A stretch of DNA of 64,000 nucleotides, from the NCBI GenBank assembly GCA_033239525.1, contig BSYO01000022.1:15634923-15698922 (forward strand). Reading direction: 5' to 3'. The notes under the pieces are model-generated. The model made no database searches. It saw only the letters and a program-made list of their open reading frames with translations, and had not been told where the DNA came from. Source of the DNA: Nepenthes gracilis. Taxonomy: Eukaryota; Streptophyta; Magnoliopsida; Caryophyllales; Nepenthaceae. This document shows, one piece after another, positions 1 through 8,520 of the stretch. The translations under genes were made by a program, and so were the position numbers. The stretch's first letter is position 1. The number at the start of each line of letters is the position of its first letter.

Positions 1-168
1 GCTGGTTGGTGAGCCAGTGTTGCTGCTGGATTATGATCTGGCACTCTGGTTACTACTTGCTCCCTCTGATGATGGATTTTTGCATTGCCTGGCTCAGTTT
101 TTAGCGCTCTGGCGCTAATCCTTTTTCTTATTGTTATGAGGAAATGTCATAGTTTTCTGTTATATTTT
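1..168 (+). repeat. TG-rich retroposon body (3' part)
   Basis: Non-coding, T- and G-rich sequence on the plus strand with frequent GCTGG and TGCTG words. It leads directly into a family 3' module, so it is the 3' part of a retroposon whose start lies before the window. No credible ORF. Confidence 0.7.
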
Positions 169-328
169 GTCCTCCTAGAGGCCTTTATGTTTTTTTTGAT
201 GTACTGTCTGCTCGGGGTATGCCCTAACGGTTTATATTTTATTTCCAGGTCAAAATACTTGGAAATAAAACATAGTGTTTTGTAATTTTTCTCTCTATAA
301 TCCAAAATACTTACTTACCAAAAAAAAA
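169..328 (+). repeat. Family 3' terminal module T1 with poly(A)
   Basis: Starts with CCTCCTAGAGG, then a GCTCGGGGTATGCCCTA inverted repeat, then an inverted repeat with arms ending CAAGT and ACTTGGA, then TACTTACTTACC and 9 A. This is the signature end of the dominant retroposon family in the window and marks plus orientation. Confidence 0.9.
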
Positions 329-466
329 GGTTCATTTGTCTGTGAAGCCATTCGTGATTTTTTCAATCTTGGAAAGCTTCTCAAACAAATGAATACTACA
401 TTCATCAGCCTGATCCCCAAGATCCAATCTCCTCGGTTGGTATCTGACTACCGCCCCATCATCCTG
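329..466 (+). pseudogene. LINE ORF2 fragment (reverse transcriptase N-part)
   Basis: About 43 codons read VCEAIRDFFNLGKLL, ISLIPKIQSP and DYRPI. They align with the start of the reverse transcriptase in the LINE copies at 7.8 and 18.7 kb. The reading breaks off after DYRPI and runs into TG-rich body. It is a relic interrupted by retroposon insertions: a tail sits immediately 5' and a body begins immediately 3'. Confidence 0.8.
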
Positions 467-1268
467 AGGGGCTGTGATGCTGAAGCCTGATGCTTTTTCT
501 GTGTCGCTGCTCGGCTGATTAATGTGTTGTCAATGCTGCAGTGCTGATGCTGATGAAGTGCAATTCTCTCTATTATTTGGAATGCTAGAATGATGTCCTT
601 TGTGGGGGCTGAAAATGTTGCTGTCCCTGATGTCGACTGTTATGCTTCTGGATTGGAGCGGATGCTTGTTTTGCATTGAAGCAGTTGTAGAGGCCTGGAA
701 GCTGCTGTCCTTAGCATTAAAGTTTAATTTGTTTGGTTGCTGAAGATCTGCCATTGGTTTGGTGCATCGTTGTGGAAGATCTGCCCTGAGATAGTTCTTG
801 GATGCATATCGGCTGGTGTGCTTCTCCTGCTGTTTAATCTGCCTGCTGGGAAGCAGTTAGTCTTGCTGTGTTTGTAACCTAATCGCCTGCAATTTTGCCT
901 GCTAAACATTTCAGTTCTGCTAGTGGGGCTGCAATTTAGCTCTGTGCCTGCAGGGTGCCATTCTGGATGCAGGTGCCATCTGCTGAACTTCATGCTGATC
1001 TTTAAGTCTTTGTAGCTGCTACTGTTTTGATGGCGTTGGGCAGTGGGTGTGATGCAGCTGCTTCTGCTTTTGCTATCGGAAACCTTGGGGTGCTGCAGTG
1101 TGCTGAAGTGGGCAGTGGACTTTGTTTCTTGCAGTGGGTAGCATTGTGTTGCAGTCGAAGTTGCTGCGTGTGTTCGGATGCTGTTGATCCCATCAACTTG
1201 GGTGTAACTGATTTTGTATCTGATTATGTAAAATGACTGTAATCTCTTTCTTTCCTCTGTCAGATCGT
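467..1268 (+). repeat. TG-rich retroposon body
   Basis: Non-coding stretch dense in TGCTG, GCTGATG and TTGCTG, followed by a 3' module. The small ORFs on either strand look like low-complexity translations (Cys/Leu/Trp-rich or Gln/His/Ser-rich) and resemble no protein family I recognise. Confidence 0.75.
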
Positions 1269-1435
1269 TCCTCTTAGAGTTTTTTTGGTTCCATCTGTTG
1301 TACCAGTCGCTCGGGGTATGCCCTAGCGTTTTATGTGCTAATTCCAAGTCAAAAACTTGGAGTTATCACATTGATTTTTTGTAATTTTTCTCACATAAAT
1401 TCAAAATACACACTTACTTACCAAAAAAAAAAAAA
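1269..1435 (+). repeat. Family 3' terminal module T2 with poly(A)
   Basis: CCTCTTAGAG, CGCTCGGGGTATGCCCTAGC and a hairpin whose arms read TGTGCTAATTCCAAGT and ACTTGGAGTTATCACA, then ACTTACTTACC and 13 A. The stem has paired changes relative to the commonest form (G-C replacing T-A), which suggests the fold is conserved. Confidence 0.9.
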
Positions 1436-1524
1436 CCGTGGCAAACTCTCTAAGGAGTGCTGGGATTGAGCATGGTTGCTGATGATGTTCGGTTCTCCAG
1501 GACTTAGGCTGAAGTGCCCAGACG

Positions 1525-1690
1525 CCTAGAGAGAGAAGCTCTCGCTTCTCTCTTCGTCTTCAACCATCGATTTCAAATTTTGAACTTGATTTTGGTCGCG
1601 CCTTCAGCGACGCCTCTCACCTGGCCGGGCGGCGCCGGAGTCGGCCTCGGCCGGTCTCCTGGTGCCTAGCCCGGCCGTCTCCCGTCTCTC
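1525..1690 (+). promoter_or_regulatory. 5' module of M1 (hairpins, GC-rich leader)
   Basis: A perfect 10-bp stem AGAGAGAAGC / GCTTCTCTCT with a TCTC loop lies at 1530-1553. A TTTCAAATTTTGAA-like weak inverted repeat follows, then a GC-rich leader containing GGCGGCGCCGG and GGCCTCGGCCGG. The same order recurs at 26.9-27.06 kb (minus), 38.6, 49.05, 56.2-56.46 (minus) and 59.9 kb. It is probably the transcription start region or 5'UTR; promoter function is inferred only from position. Confidence 0.6.
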
Positions 1691-2771
1691 CTCCTCTTCT
1701 TTTTCTCCCGTCTCGAGGCCCTCTTCTCTTCGCTGAGTTGCCTTAGGGCTTTGCCTTCTCTGGCCGGGTGGTGTCGTTGCCACGGTCTCTGGCTGGCCCC
1801 ACCAGTTTCTTCTTGGTTCTCTTCTAGACACGCTTTTAGACCTGGATGGGATTCTGGTGTTCTGGTTTAATCGCTCGCGAGCTGATTGTAATGTTGGTTG
1901 GCTTTTGAGCTTCTCGAAGGTTACGGTGCTCCCGATTGTCTTCGCTACCGCTCTAATGTTTTCCTCCCGAGTTTCGCTCTGGTGGTCGGTTTGGGTATCT
2001 TTGTACTACTGCGGATTCGAATCGAATGGCGGGCATCAAGAACTCGGCCAAGATCGATTGGTTGTTTGTCTCCTTCGAGTGTGGTAAGGTCCTTCCTTCT
2101 ACTAATTTCTGTTGTGGCTTGGAGTCTCGTTTTCGGTGTGCGGGGGTCTCGGAGGGCTCTGCCTGATGTCGGTGGCTGTGTCATTTCTTGACTCTCACAT
2201 GTGCGAGCTACGCTTTTTTCATTTGGCAAAAGCCAATGAAATTTGAGTAGTAGCCCTTTGGATTGCTGTGGTCTAGTGATTTCGATTATTTGCTTTTCTT
2301 TGCTTTGCAATGACTTCTTTTCGGTGGGTTGCTGTCTCATATCGAAGGAATCAAGGAGCCGATTGTCCTCTGGTGTTGCTGTCTCTCGGCTGTGTGTCCC
2401 ATTTGTGATGGGGTTTGGGGAGCCCATGTGTTTACGGGATTGGGACGTTTTGGCTGAGGGATGAGTAGCTGACTGAGGTACCGTTTGGTTCTTATCTTCC
2501 TTCTTGTTGAGGGGTGCCCTGTCTCTCCGCTGCTCTAGGGTGGTGGGATTGTGCTGCAGTCCATTGGACTGTAGTTATCTAACTAATACTGCCTGGGTGT
2601 TGTTGCTACTACTTTGCAAAAACTCTACTTGGACGCAATGGTTGATGATCCCTTGTTGGGTGCAATTGATCCTGCTGCGGTGGGTTTGTTGTGAGCCTGA
2701 TTGGCTCAGAGGTTCAATCCATGTAGGCAGTTCTGCAATTGCCTTGTGGGTGGGTAGATTTCCTCTGTTCC

Positions 2772-3173
2772 TTTTTTTTTTTGTAAGTAAGAATTTTGAA
2801 TTAAAAGGGAGAAAAAATTACATAATCAATATTTTATCTCCAAGTGTTTTGACTTGAAGATAAAATATAGGCGCTGGGGCATACCCCAAGCAAGAGTTAC
2901 ATCGGAAAAAAACAAAGAACTCTAAGAGGACAACTAATTACAGATTCCACAGAATAAAGAACGGGCATAGAATAACAAGCCCATCCAATCAAATTTCAGC
3001 TCAAGCCAAATCAACCAGCAGCTCAAGCCAAAAATAAACGACCATCAACCTAAAGGCACCCCTCGCATTCCACCATCAGGCCGCAAAAGGCAGCAGCATC
3101 TCGCCCATCAAATCGGCACCAGCAGAAATCACCCGCAGCTGCATCAGAAGTGGCAAGAAAAGGGTCAAAGTCC
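2772..3173 (-). mobile_element. 5'-truncated family retroposon in M1
   Basis: Poly(T) at the left end and a reverse-complement 3' module (2772-2931) show minus orientation. TSD AGATTTCCTCTGTTCC (2756-2771) versus AGATTTCCTCTATTCC (3174-3189) has one mismatch. At 402 bp it keeps only the 3' module and about 240 bp of body (CAGCA words on the plus strand), the usual result of incomplete reverse transcription. Confidence 0.85.
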
Positions 3174-3655
3174 AGATTTCCTCTATTCCTGATGCAGAAG
3201 GGTGCTGGTTTGGGCTGTTTCTGTATGAAGTGGTTAAGGTCACCTATGCTGTTGGAACCATATGCTGGTGAGAGTTGGGTTGCAGCTGTTCGGTTGCGTG
3301 GAGGTGGAATGGCAGTTCTGTCCATATCTGAGGGGCTCTTCTGATTTCATCTCTCATGCTATTTGCTGCAAAGGTTTTTGTACTCGGCTGCTTGGAGTTG
3401 GCTGTATGGAATTGGTTGCAATTATGGACTGGGAGTTGCCTCCCTGGCCATGGATTTCTCCCTGTGGGATTAGCTGCTGAATTGATGCCCCCTGGAAATC
3501 CATCGTGTATGTTGCAAATGGCATTGGTATTTTGGTGCTTGGAGCCAAATTTTATTTTGTGTTGTTGCTGCTATTCATCAGCCAAAGATGGTGTTGATGG
3601 TTTCAATCTTGTTTACGATGGAATTGTCATATGTTGTCGTTTTTAGTAATCGTTG

Positions 3656-3816
3656 TCCTCTTAGAGGCATTTTTGCATTTTCAGATGTACTTCCGCTCGG
3701 GGTATGCCCTAGCGTATTATGTTTTATCTTCAAGTCAAAATATTTAAAGATAAACATATTTTTTGTACTATTTTTTTCTCTCATTAATCCAAAATACTTA
3801 CTTACCAAAAAAAAAA
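3656..3816 (+). repeat. Family 3' terminal module T4 (end of M1)
   Basis: CCTCTTAGAGG, CGCTCGGGGTATGCCCTAGCG, hairpin arms TTATCTTCAAG / TTTAAAGATAA (one C-G pair replaced by T-A), then TACTTACTTACC and 10 A, followed at once by the right TSD copy of M1. Confidence 0.9.
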
Positions 3817-3831
3817 GATGTTCGGTTCTCC

Positions 3832-4245
3832 TTTGATGCCGTTCTTATGCTGGATGTTGGGTTGATAAAGAATGTATGAGTGAGGTTTGATGCAGCAGAA
3901 GAATGGGATCGGATATTTACTGCTGTTGGCTGGGGGATGATGCTGTGCTGGTTTTGGCTGTCATAGTTGATGTGGTGTGGGATTTGATGCAGAAACATAC
4001 TGAACTGGCCAATTTGCTTCCTAAAGATGAAGCATGGATTGTGATGCCCATAGTTATTAGCATGATTGCTGCCCATGGTTATTAGCATGGATTGTACTGG
4101 CCTGTTTGTTGGCTCGATGCTGTTGTCTACCTTTCTGTGCTGCTGTTTGGTTGTTTACCGTGATGCTTCTGCCGCGTTGCTGATGCTGATCTTTTGCACT
4201 ATGATGCACTGTGATGATGTGGCTACTCACTCTGCAACGAACCCG
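3832..4245 (+). repeat. TG-rich body of the element hosting M1
   Basis: Continuation of the TG-rich, non-coding sequence into which M1 was inserted (GATGCTG and TGCTGTTTG words). It ends near 4.25 kb, where the 5' leader of LINE A1 begins. I could not find a TSD for A1, so the exact border is uncertain. Confidence 0.55.
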
Positions 4246-4339
4246 TTTTCTGACAACGTCGCTCTAACAAGAGCGATTCCCCTTCCCTGCGAAATTTGAA
4301 TCCTGCCCTGCCCGCCTCCTTCCGTCCTCGCCGGCGCCC

Positions 4340-6157
4340 ATGGCGCCGGTCGCCTCCCTGCCCACTTGCCTCTCTGAGCCTGTCTCCCCTTCTCCTACCC
4401 TTGAACCTTCTCTCCCTGCTCCATTGGCTACACCCTCCACACCCTTCCCACGCCCCGCCACTCCATGGCCATCGTCCGCCCCGACGTCGCCCTCCTCCTC
4501 CCTTCTCCACCTGTCAGCTGCGTCCGAGCCTGATTTTCCTCCTCTCTCTGCCGTCAATGTTCGTGGGCCGCCCGAGACGAGGCGGTATTCAACTGCTATG
4601 GCTTGCTCTATTCCACCCGTATCTCCTTCGACGGGGGGCTTCGTGGTGCGGGGCCCTTCCTCGCCCCCCTCTCCGTCTTATTGCGATCCGGATAGGGTTT
4701 CGATCGATTCACTTCGGGTTCCTAAGTGTCATGCCCCCGCTTGTTCGTTTGATCCTCTCCCTGAGGTTGGGCCTTCTGCTGATGGCTCGATGAAGGCTTC
4801 CTTCGGTGGTGGGCTTTCTGGATGCGCGCCTCTTCCTTGCTGCCATGCTGGGTCTCCTCCCATGTTGGCTGCTCCTTCCATTGGATTGTCATCTCGTGCT
4901 GCCGTTCTCAGCCCTTTGCAGGGCTCTGGTGTCCTTATGGAGTCCTCTTCCACTGAGCCCTTGCATTGCCGTGCTGATGGGCTGTCTGCTGTTATTCCAT
5001 TGAATCATGGTGCTCATGATTCTGCCTTAAGCAGTGAGGCGTGCTGTGCAAATGCTAGTGGCCCTTGCTCTTCGAATGTTACTTGGGCTTCGGTTGTTGA
5101 GAGGAAGGCTTCTGGAAGTAAGTCTCATCTCAAATTTTTTCCTCATTGTTCTCCAGATGGTGAGAATATCATTTTATCCCCCCCTCCGGAAGTCATCCAA
5201 GAAGATGAGGACCTTTGGGGTTCCACTCTTGTGGGTTACTTCGTCGGAAATCCAATTCACTTCAATGCTGTCATTACAATCACTAGGAAAATTTGGAGGC
5301 GATTCGAGCTACATCATGTAGCGGGGAACGAATCGGGCTTCTTTTTCTTTCGTTTTTCATCTAACGCAATGCTAGGGAAATGTCTAAATAGTGGTCCGTG
5401 GTCAATTGCCGGCCATACTATTTTCCTAAAGAGATGGATGCCAGGAATGGTCTTGTCTCGTGAGGAACACAAATCATTCCCGGTGTGGATTACCATGTCC
5501 GGGATCCCGGTAGAATTTTGGACCCCTCTGAGGTTATGTTGGATTGCTAGTGCGATTGGTAAACCAATCAGGTTAGACTCGGTCACAGAAAAACTTGAAC
5601 GCCTAGGCTTTGCTAGAGTTTGTGTTGAATTGGGCGCTGAAGCCCCCCGGCCAGATGTGATAAAGATTCGCTCGAATGGATGTGCTGATCTGGGGGACGA
5701 TCAGCTGAGAGAAATTATTATTGAATACCAACATTCGGCAGTGAGGAGTGCTGCACCCAAGAAGAGTGGAGGCTCGGGCCCTCCTGCTAAGGCCTCTTGG
5801 GTCCCTAAGAAAAAGGCCTCTCCTCGGCCCATAAAGGAAGTTGCTTCATCCAAGAGGTCCCCAGCCAGAGGCACTGCCTTTCCTTGTGCTCCTTCTGCCC
5901 AGAAGGACTTGTCTTCTGATAATTCCTTCTGCCTTCTCCAAGAGCCCTCTCCTGATTCCCCAATGGATTATGTTGTCCTGCTCCCGCCGACTAACCGGAT
6001 AGAGGCTCCTCTGGATCCCACACACGATGAATCTGGCCCGATTCATTTTATCCCTCTCTCAGATGGATATGATAAGGGGCAGTTCTCTGAGGGGGCTGAG
6101 ATCCAGCCTCTTGCCCCCTTGCTCCCGTTCCCAACGGGCCCAGCAGTGGATCTGTGA
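4340..6157 (+). CDS. LINE A1 ORF1 (DUF4283-like RNA-binding protein)
   Basis: In plant L1 elements this protein binds the element's RNA in the ribonucleoprotein. ATG 4340 lies in GGCGCCCATGGCGCC. Residues 1-250 are Pro/Ser-rich and apparently disordered. About 265-425 is the DUF4283-like domain: SPPPEVIQ, LWGSTLVGYF, AGNESGFFFFRF, GPWSIAGHTIFLKRW, FPVWITMSGIPVEFW, FARVCVE. No zinc knuckle follows (AVRSAAPKKSG instead). The TGA at 6155-6157 is premature: the expected basic C-terminus (KSRRHKPAK, NARGPK) continues in another frame to TAA 6387-6389. One frameshift or small deletion therefore lies near 6.16-6.29 kb. Otherwise it is the best-preserved plus-strand ORF1. Confidence 0.85.
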   Translation: MAPVASLPTCLSEPVSPSPTLEPSLPAPLATPSTPFPRPATPWPSSAPTSPSSSLLHLSAASEPDFPPLSAVNVRGPPETRRYSTAMACSIPPVSPSTGGFVVRGPSSPPSPSYCDPDRVSIDSLRVPKCHAPACSFDPLPEVGPSADGSMKASFGGGLSGCAPLPCCHAGSPPMLAAPSIGLSSRAAVLSPLQGSGVLMESSSTEPLHCRADGLSAVIPLNHGAHDSALSSEACCANASGPCSSNVTWASVVERKASGSKSHLKFFPHCSPDGENIILSPPPEVIQEDEDLWGSTLVGYFVGNPIHFNAVITITRKIWRRFELHHVAGNESGFFFFRFSSNAMLGKCLNSGPWSIAGHTIFLKRWMPGMVLSREEHKSFPVWITMSGIPVEFWTPLRLCWIASAIGKPIRLDSVTEKLERLGFARVCVELGAEAPRPDVIKIRSNGCADLGDDQLREIIIEYQHSAVRSAAPKKSGGSGPPAKASWVPKKKASPRPIKEVASSKRSPARGTAFPCAPSAQKDLSSDNSFCLLQEPSPDSPMDYVVLLPPTNRIEAPLDPTHDESGPIHFIPLSDGYDKGQFSEGAEIQPLAPLLPFPTGPAVDL

Positions 6158-6389
6158 GTTCTGGTGCTAAGACCTTGGACATTGATCTCCCTGTTTCTAG
6201 TCCGGGGGAGACCATTGGCCCTGTGGCTTGTCCTGGCCAGCCCTCCAGTGCTTGTCCTGGCCTACTCCTAATATGTCTGTCTCCAACAGCAATGCTTTTG
6301 TGATTAAGAGTAGGAGACATAAACCTGCTAAGATAAACAGAAATGCCCGGGGGCCTAAGGTGCGGTCCCCCCCTTCAGGCGGTCTTTAA
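6158..6389 (+). pseudogene. C-terminal tail of LINE A1 ORF1, out of frame
   Basis: Sequence after the premature TGA still encodes the conserved basic end of ORF1 (NAFVIKSRRHKPAKINRN, then ARGPKVRSPPSGGL) in a shifted frame, ending at TAA 6387-6389. A2 has the equivalent KSRRRKSSKKNR and B2 has RRRRKSASKKARR, so this is the true C-terminus. Its last stop overlaps the ORF2 start codon. Confidence 0.75.
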
Positions 6390-6391
6390 TG
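6387..6391 (+). promoter_or_regulatory. TAATG stop-start overlap between ORF1 and ORF2
   Basis: The ORF1 stop TAA (6387-6389) and the ORF2 ATG (6389-6391) overlap by one base. The same UAAUG arrangement gives translational coupling in the silkworm LINE SART1. Here it suggests ORF2 translation by termination-reinitiation. In A2 the corresponding site has mutated and the ATG is lost. Confidence 0.6.
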
Positions 6392-7012
6392 ATCATCACC
6401 GCTTGTTGGAATGTGAGGGGTCTCAATGGGGCTGTGAAGGCCCATGAGGTTTGCAACCTCATTAAGTCCCACGACTGTTCCATCATAGGCCTGGTTGAAA
6501 CAAAAGTTGCTGAGAAAAACGCGGCCTACATTTCGGTGAGGATTAATCCTCTTTGGGTTTGGGCCATGAATTATTCTAATTCATCCGTGGGTAGGATTTG
6601 GGTTGGCTGGGACCCCCTGAAGGTGGCTGTTAATATTATCTCCAAGGAGGATCAGGTTATCCATACCGCTGTGAATGTCCTTGCCGATAACTCTCAGTGC
6701 CTTCTGTCCTTTGTTTATGGTGCTAACCTTAAGGGCCTTCGAAAGCACCTTTGGCAATGCCTTAGGAGTTATTCGGGTCTCTCAGGGAACATCCCTTGGG
6801 CTGTCATGGGTGACTTTAACGCAATCCGCTCGGTGAATGAGGCCCTTGGTGGGTCCTGGCACCCTAAAAGCTCCATCGACCTTAATGACTATCTCCGGGA
6901 CTGTGATCTTGAAGATGTCTGCCACGAAGGTCAGTTTTTCACTTGGAATGACGGTCGCAACCCCTCCACCCGTATCTTCAGAAAATTGGATAGAGTGGTC
7001 GCAAATGGTTAG
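6389..7012 (+). CDS. LINE A1 ORF2, endonuclease domain
   Basis: Apurinic-like endonuclease (EEP fold) that nicks the target DNA. Visible motifs: WNVRGLNG with the metal-site Asn (residue 8), VETKV with the catalytic Glu (residue 37), GDFNAIRS with Asp/Asn (142 and 144), RKLDRVVANG. The reading stops at TAG 7010-7012, where A2 has CAG (NGQWLDLF), so it is a point nonsense mutation. The final SDH motif (LSDHSPCIL) is still readable in frame just downstream. The start is the ATG in the TAATG overlap. Confidence 0.85.
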   Translation: MIITACWNVRGLNGAVKAHEVCNLIKSHDCSIIGLVETKVAEKNAAYISVRINPLWVWAMNYSNSSVGRIWVGWDPLKVAVNIISKEDQVIHTAVNVLADNSQCLLSFVYGANLKGLRKHLWQCLRSYSGLSGNIPWAVMGDFNAIRSVNEALGGSWHPKSSIDLNDYLRDCDLEDVCHEGQFFTWNDGRNPSTRIFRKLDRVVANG

Positions 7013-8212
7013 TGGTTTGATCTTTATAGACGATCTAAAGCTGTCTTTCCACCGGCCAGACTATCTGACCACTCTCCTTGCATCCTTCTACCTGAGGGGT
7101 GGGTCTCTCGTAGCCACGGGATCTTTAGGTTTAATAACTTTCTCACGAAATCCCCTAATTTCCTTCCGTTGGTTAAAGAAATTTGGGGGACGGAGATTCC
7201 GGGTACCCCCATATTTAAGTTGGTATCCCTTCTCAAAAAGGTTAAAAGTGCGCTCAAAAACCTCAATACCCATTGTGGGGATGTTCATGAAGAAGTTCTG
7301 CACACTAGGAAATGCCTTGAGGATATCCAATCTAAGCCCCCGCAATCTGGGGCCTGTGATCTTGAACGGTGTTGTAAGGCGGAGTACTTCTCTGCAATGG
7401 AAAAGGAGGCGGCTTTCCTCCACCAAAAAGCCAAAATCAAATGGCTTAAAGAGGGTGACCAGTGCACAAACTTCTTTTTTAAAACTGTGAGTGGTAACTA
7501 TAATCGGAATAGGATTACGTCCCTCCTTGCTGAGTCGGGAACCCCTACTAATGGGACGGAGGACCTTCACAAGCTCATTGAGGGTCACTTCAAAAATGCC
7601 CTCGGTACGGGTAGGATCCATGGGTCGGCAGAGGCTATTCGGATTCACCCGTACATTCTCCATTCGGTTCCCAATACACTTACCGGTTCTCTTGTTAGGC
7701 CGGTCGGTGAGGACGAAATCCGCGGTGCAATGTTCTCCATTGGTGATGACAGAGCTCCCGGCCCTGATGGGTTTACTGCGAAATTCTTTAAGGACTCGTG
7801 GGAGATCATCGTCATATCTTGTCTATGAAGCTATCCATGATTTCTTCAATCATGGAAAGCTCCTTTGCTTGATTGAACACCACTATGATCAGCCTTATTC
7901 CTAAGGTCCAGTCCCCGCGCTCGGTCTCTGACTATCGCCCGATCTCTTGCTGCAACGTGATTTACAAAGTGATTTCAAAAATTCTCGCTAATAGAATCAA
8001 GTCTGCTCTTCCTTACTTGGTTGACCGTTGCCAAACGGCCTTTGACCTTTGTGGTCGGAAAATTAGTGATAACATCCTCTTAGCTCAGGAGCCAGATAAC
8101 TACCATCTGGGCCACGGCCCGCCCAGATGTACTATGAAGATCGACCTTAAGAAAGCCTATGACTCTGTTTATTGGGATTTCATCATCACTATCCTCACCC
8201 TAATGGAATTCC
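7013..8212 (+). pseudogene. LINE A1 ORF2, linker and RT N-half
   Basis: Same frame as the endonuclease after the TAG. It reads LSDHSP (end of endonuclease), KIKWLKEGDQCTNFFFK, and DDRAPGPDGFTAKFFKDSW (start of the reverse transcriptase). A frameshift lies at about 7.81-7.83 kb. Then follow ISLIPKVQSPRSVSDYRPIS, ILANRIKSALPYLVDRCQ and MKIDLKKAYDSVYWDF (RT motif A with the first catalytic Asp). The RT is cut at 8212 by insert N and resumes at 10901. Residues in GRKISDN differ from A2 (AGRQISDN), a sign of small local damage. Confidence 0.85.
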
Positions 8213-8520
8213 GGTATGGACCACCATTCAAAGGAATGCCGGATTTCATTGGCCTTACCCAAACCAGTCACAAAACGTCATATGGACTGCTCACATTTGG
8301 AAAGGAAAAAATCTATCTGCTGTGTCCAAACGTCTCTCTCTGGCGGCGACTGTCTATTATATTTGGAGAGAACGAAACAACTATGTCTTTGAGAAATCCC
8401 ACCCTCAGGACATTTCCCATATATGCTTTCAGATATCAAATGCTTTGTTCGGGATAAGCTGAGGGTCTCATTGCCCCGTGCCGGTCTCCAGCATCGCTCG
8501 TTAGCTAGGCGCTGGTTATT
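8213..8520 (+). pseudogene. LINE ORF2 C-terminal fragment inside N
   Basis: Reads GFHWPYPNQSQNVIWTAHIW, KGKNLSAVSKRLSLAATVYY, IWRERNNYVFEKS and HPQDISHICFQISNALF, with damage after that. The first parts match the post-zinc-finger tail of ORF2 in A1, A2 and R. The extreme C-terminus (ISNAL, FVRDKL) resembles the fragment at 27.53 kb, not A1/A2, so it comes from a second LINE subfamily. Confidence 0.75.

Larger units (their letters stand above)
1499..3816 (+). mobile_element. Complete ORF-less retroposon M1 with TSD
   Basis: Flanked by an exact 15-bp TSD, GATGTTCGGTTCTCC, at 1484-1498 and 3817-3831. Order inside: 5' hairpin module (about 1525-1690), GC-rich start with CCGGCC palindromes, TG-rich body, and 3' module with poly(A) at 3656-3816. 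A 402-bp minus-strand relative (2772-3173) is inserted in it; without that insert M1 is about 1.90 kb, close to J (1.93 kb) and D (1.84 kb). No ORF resembles ORF1 or ORF2, so mobility must depend on proteins supplied in trans. Insertion by target-primed reverse transcription is inferred from the poly(A) and TSD. Confidence 0.85.

Noticed and set aside
4264..4557. Arg/Gly-rich minus-strand ORF over the ORF1 start
   Set aside because: It is the complement of the Pro/Ser-rich ORF1 N-terminus of LINE A1; its composition follows from that.
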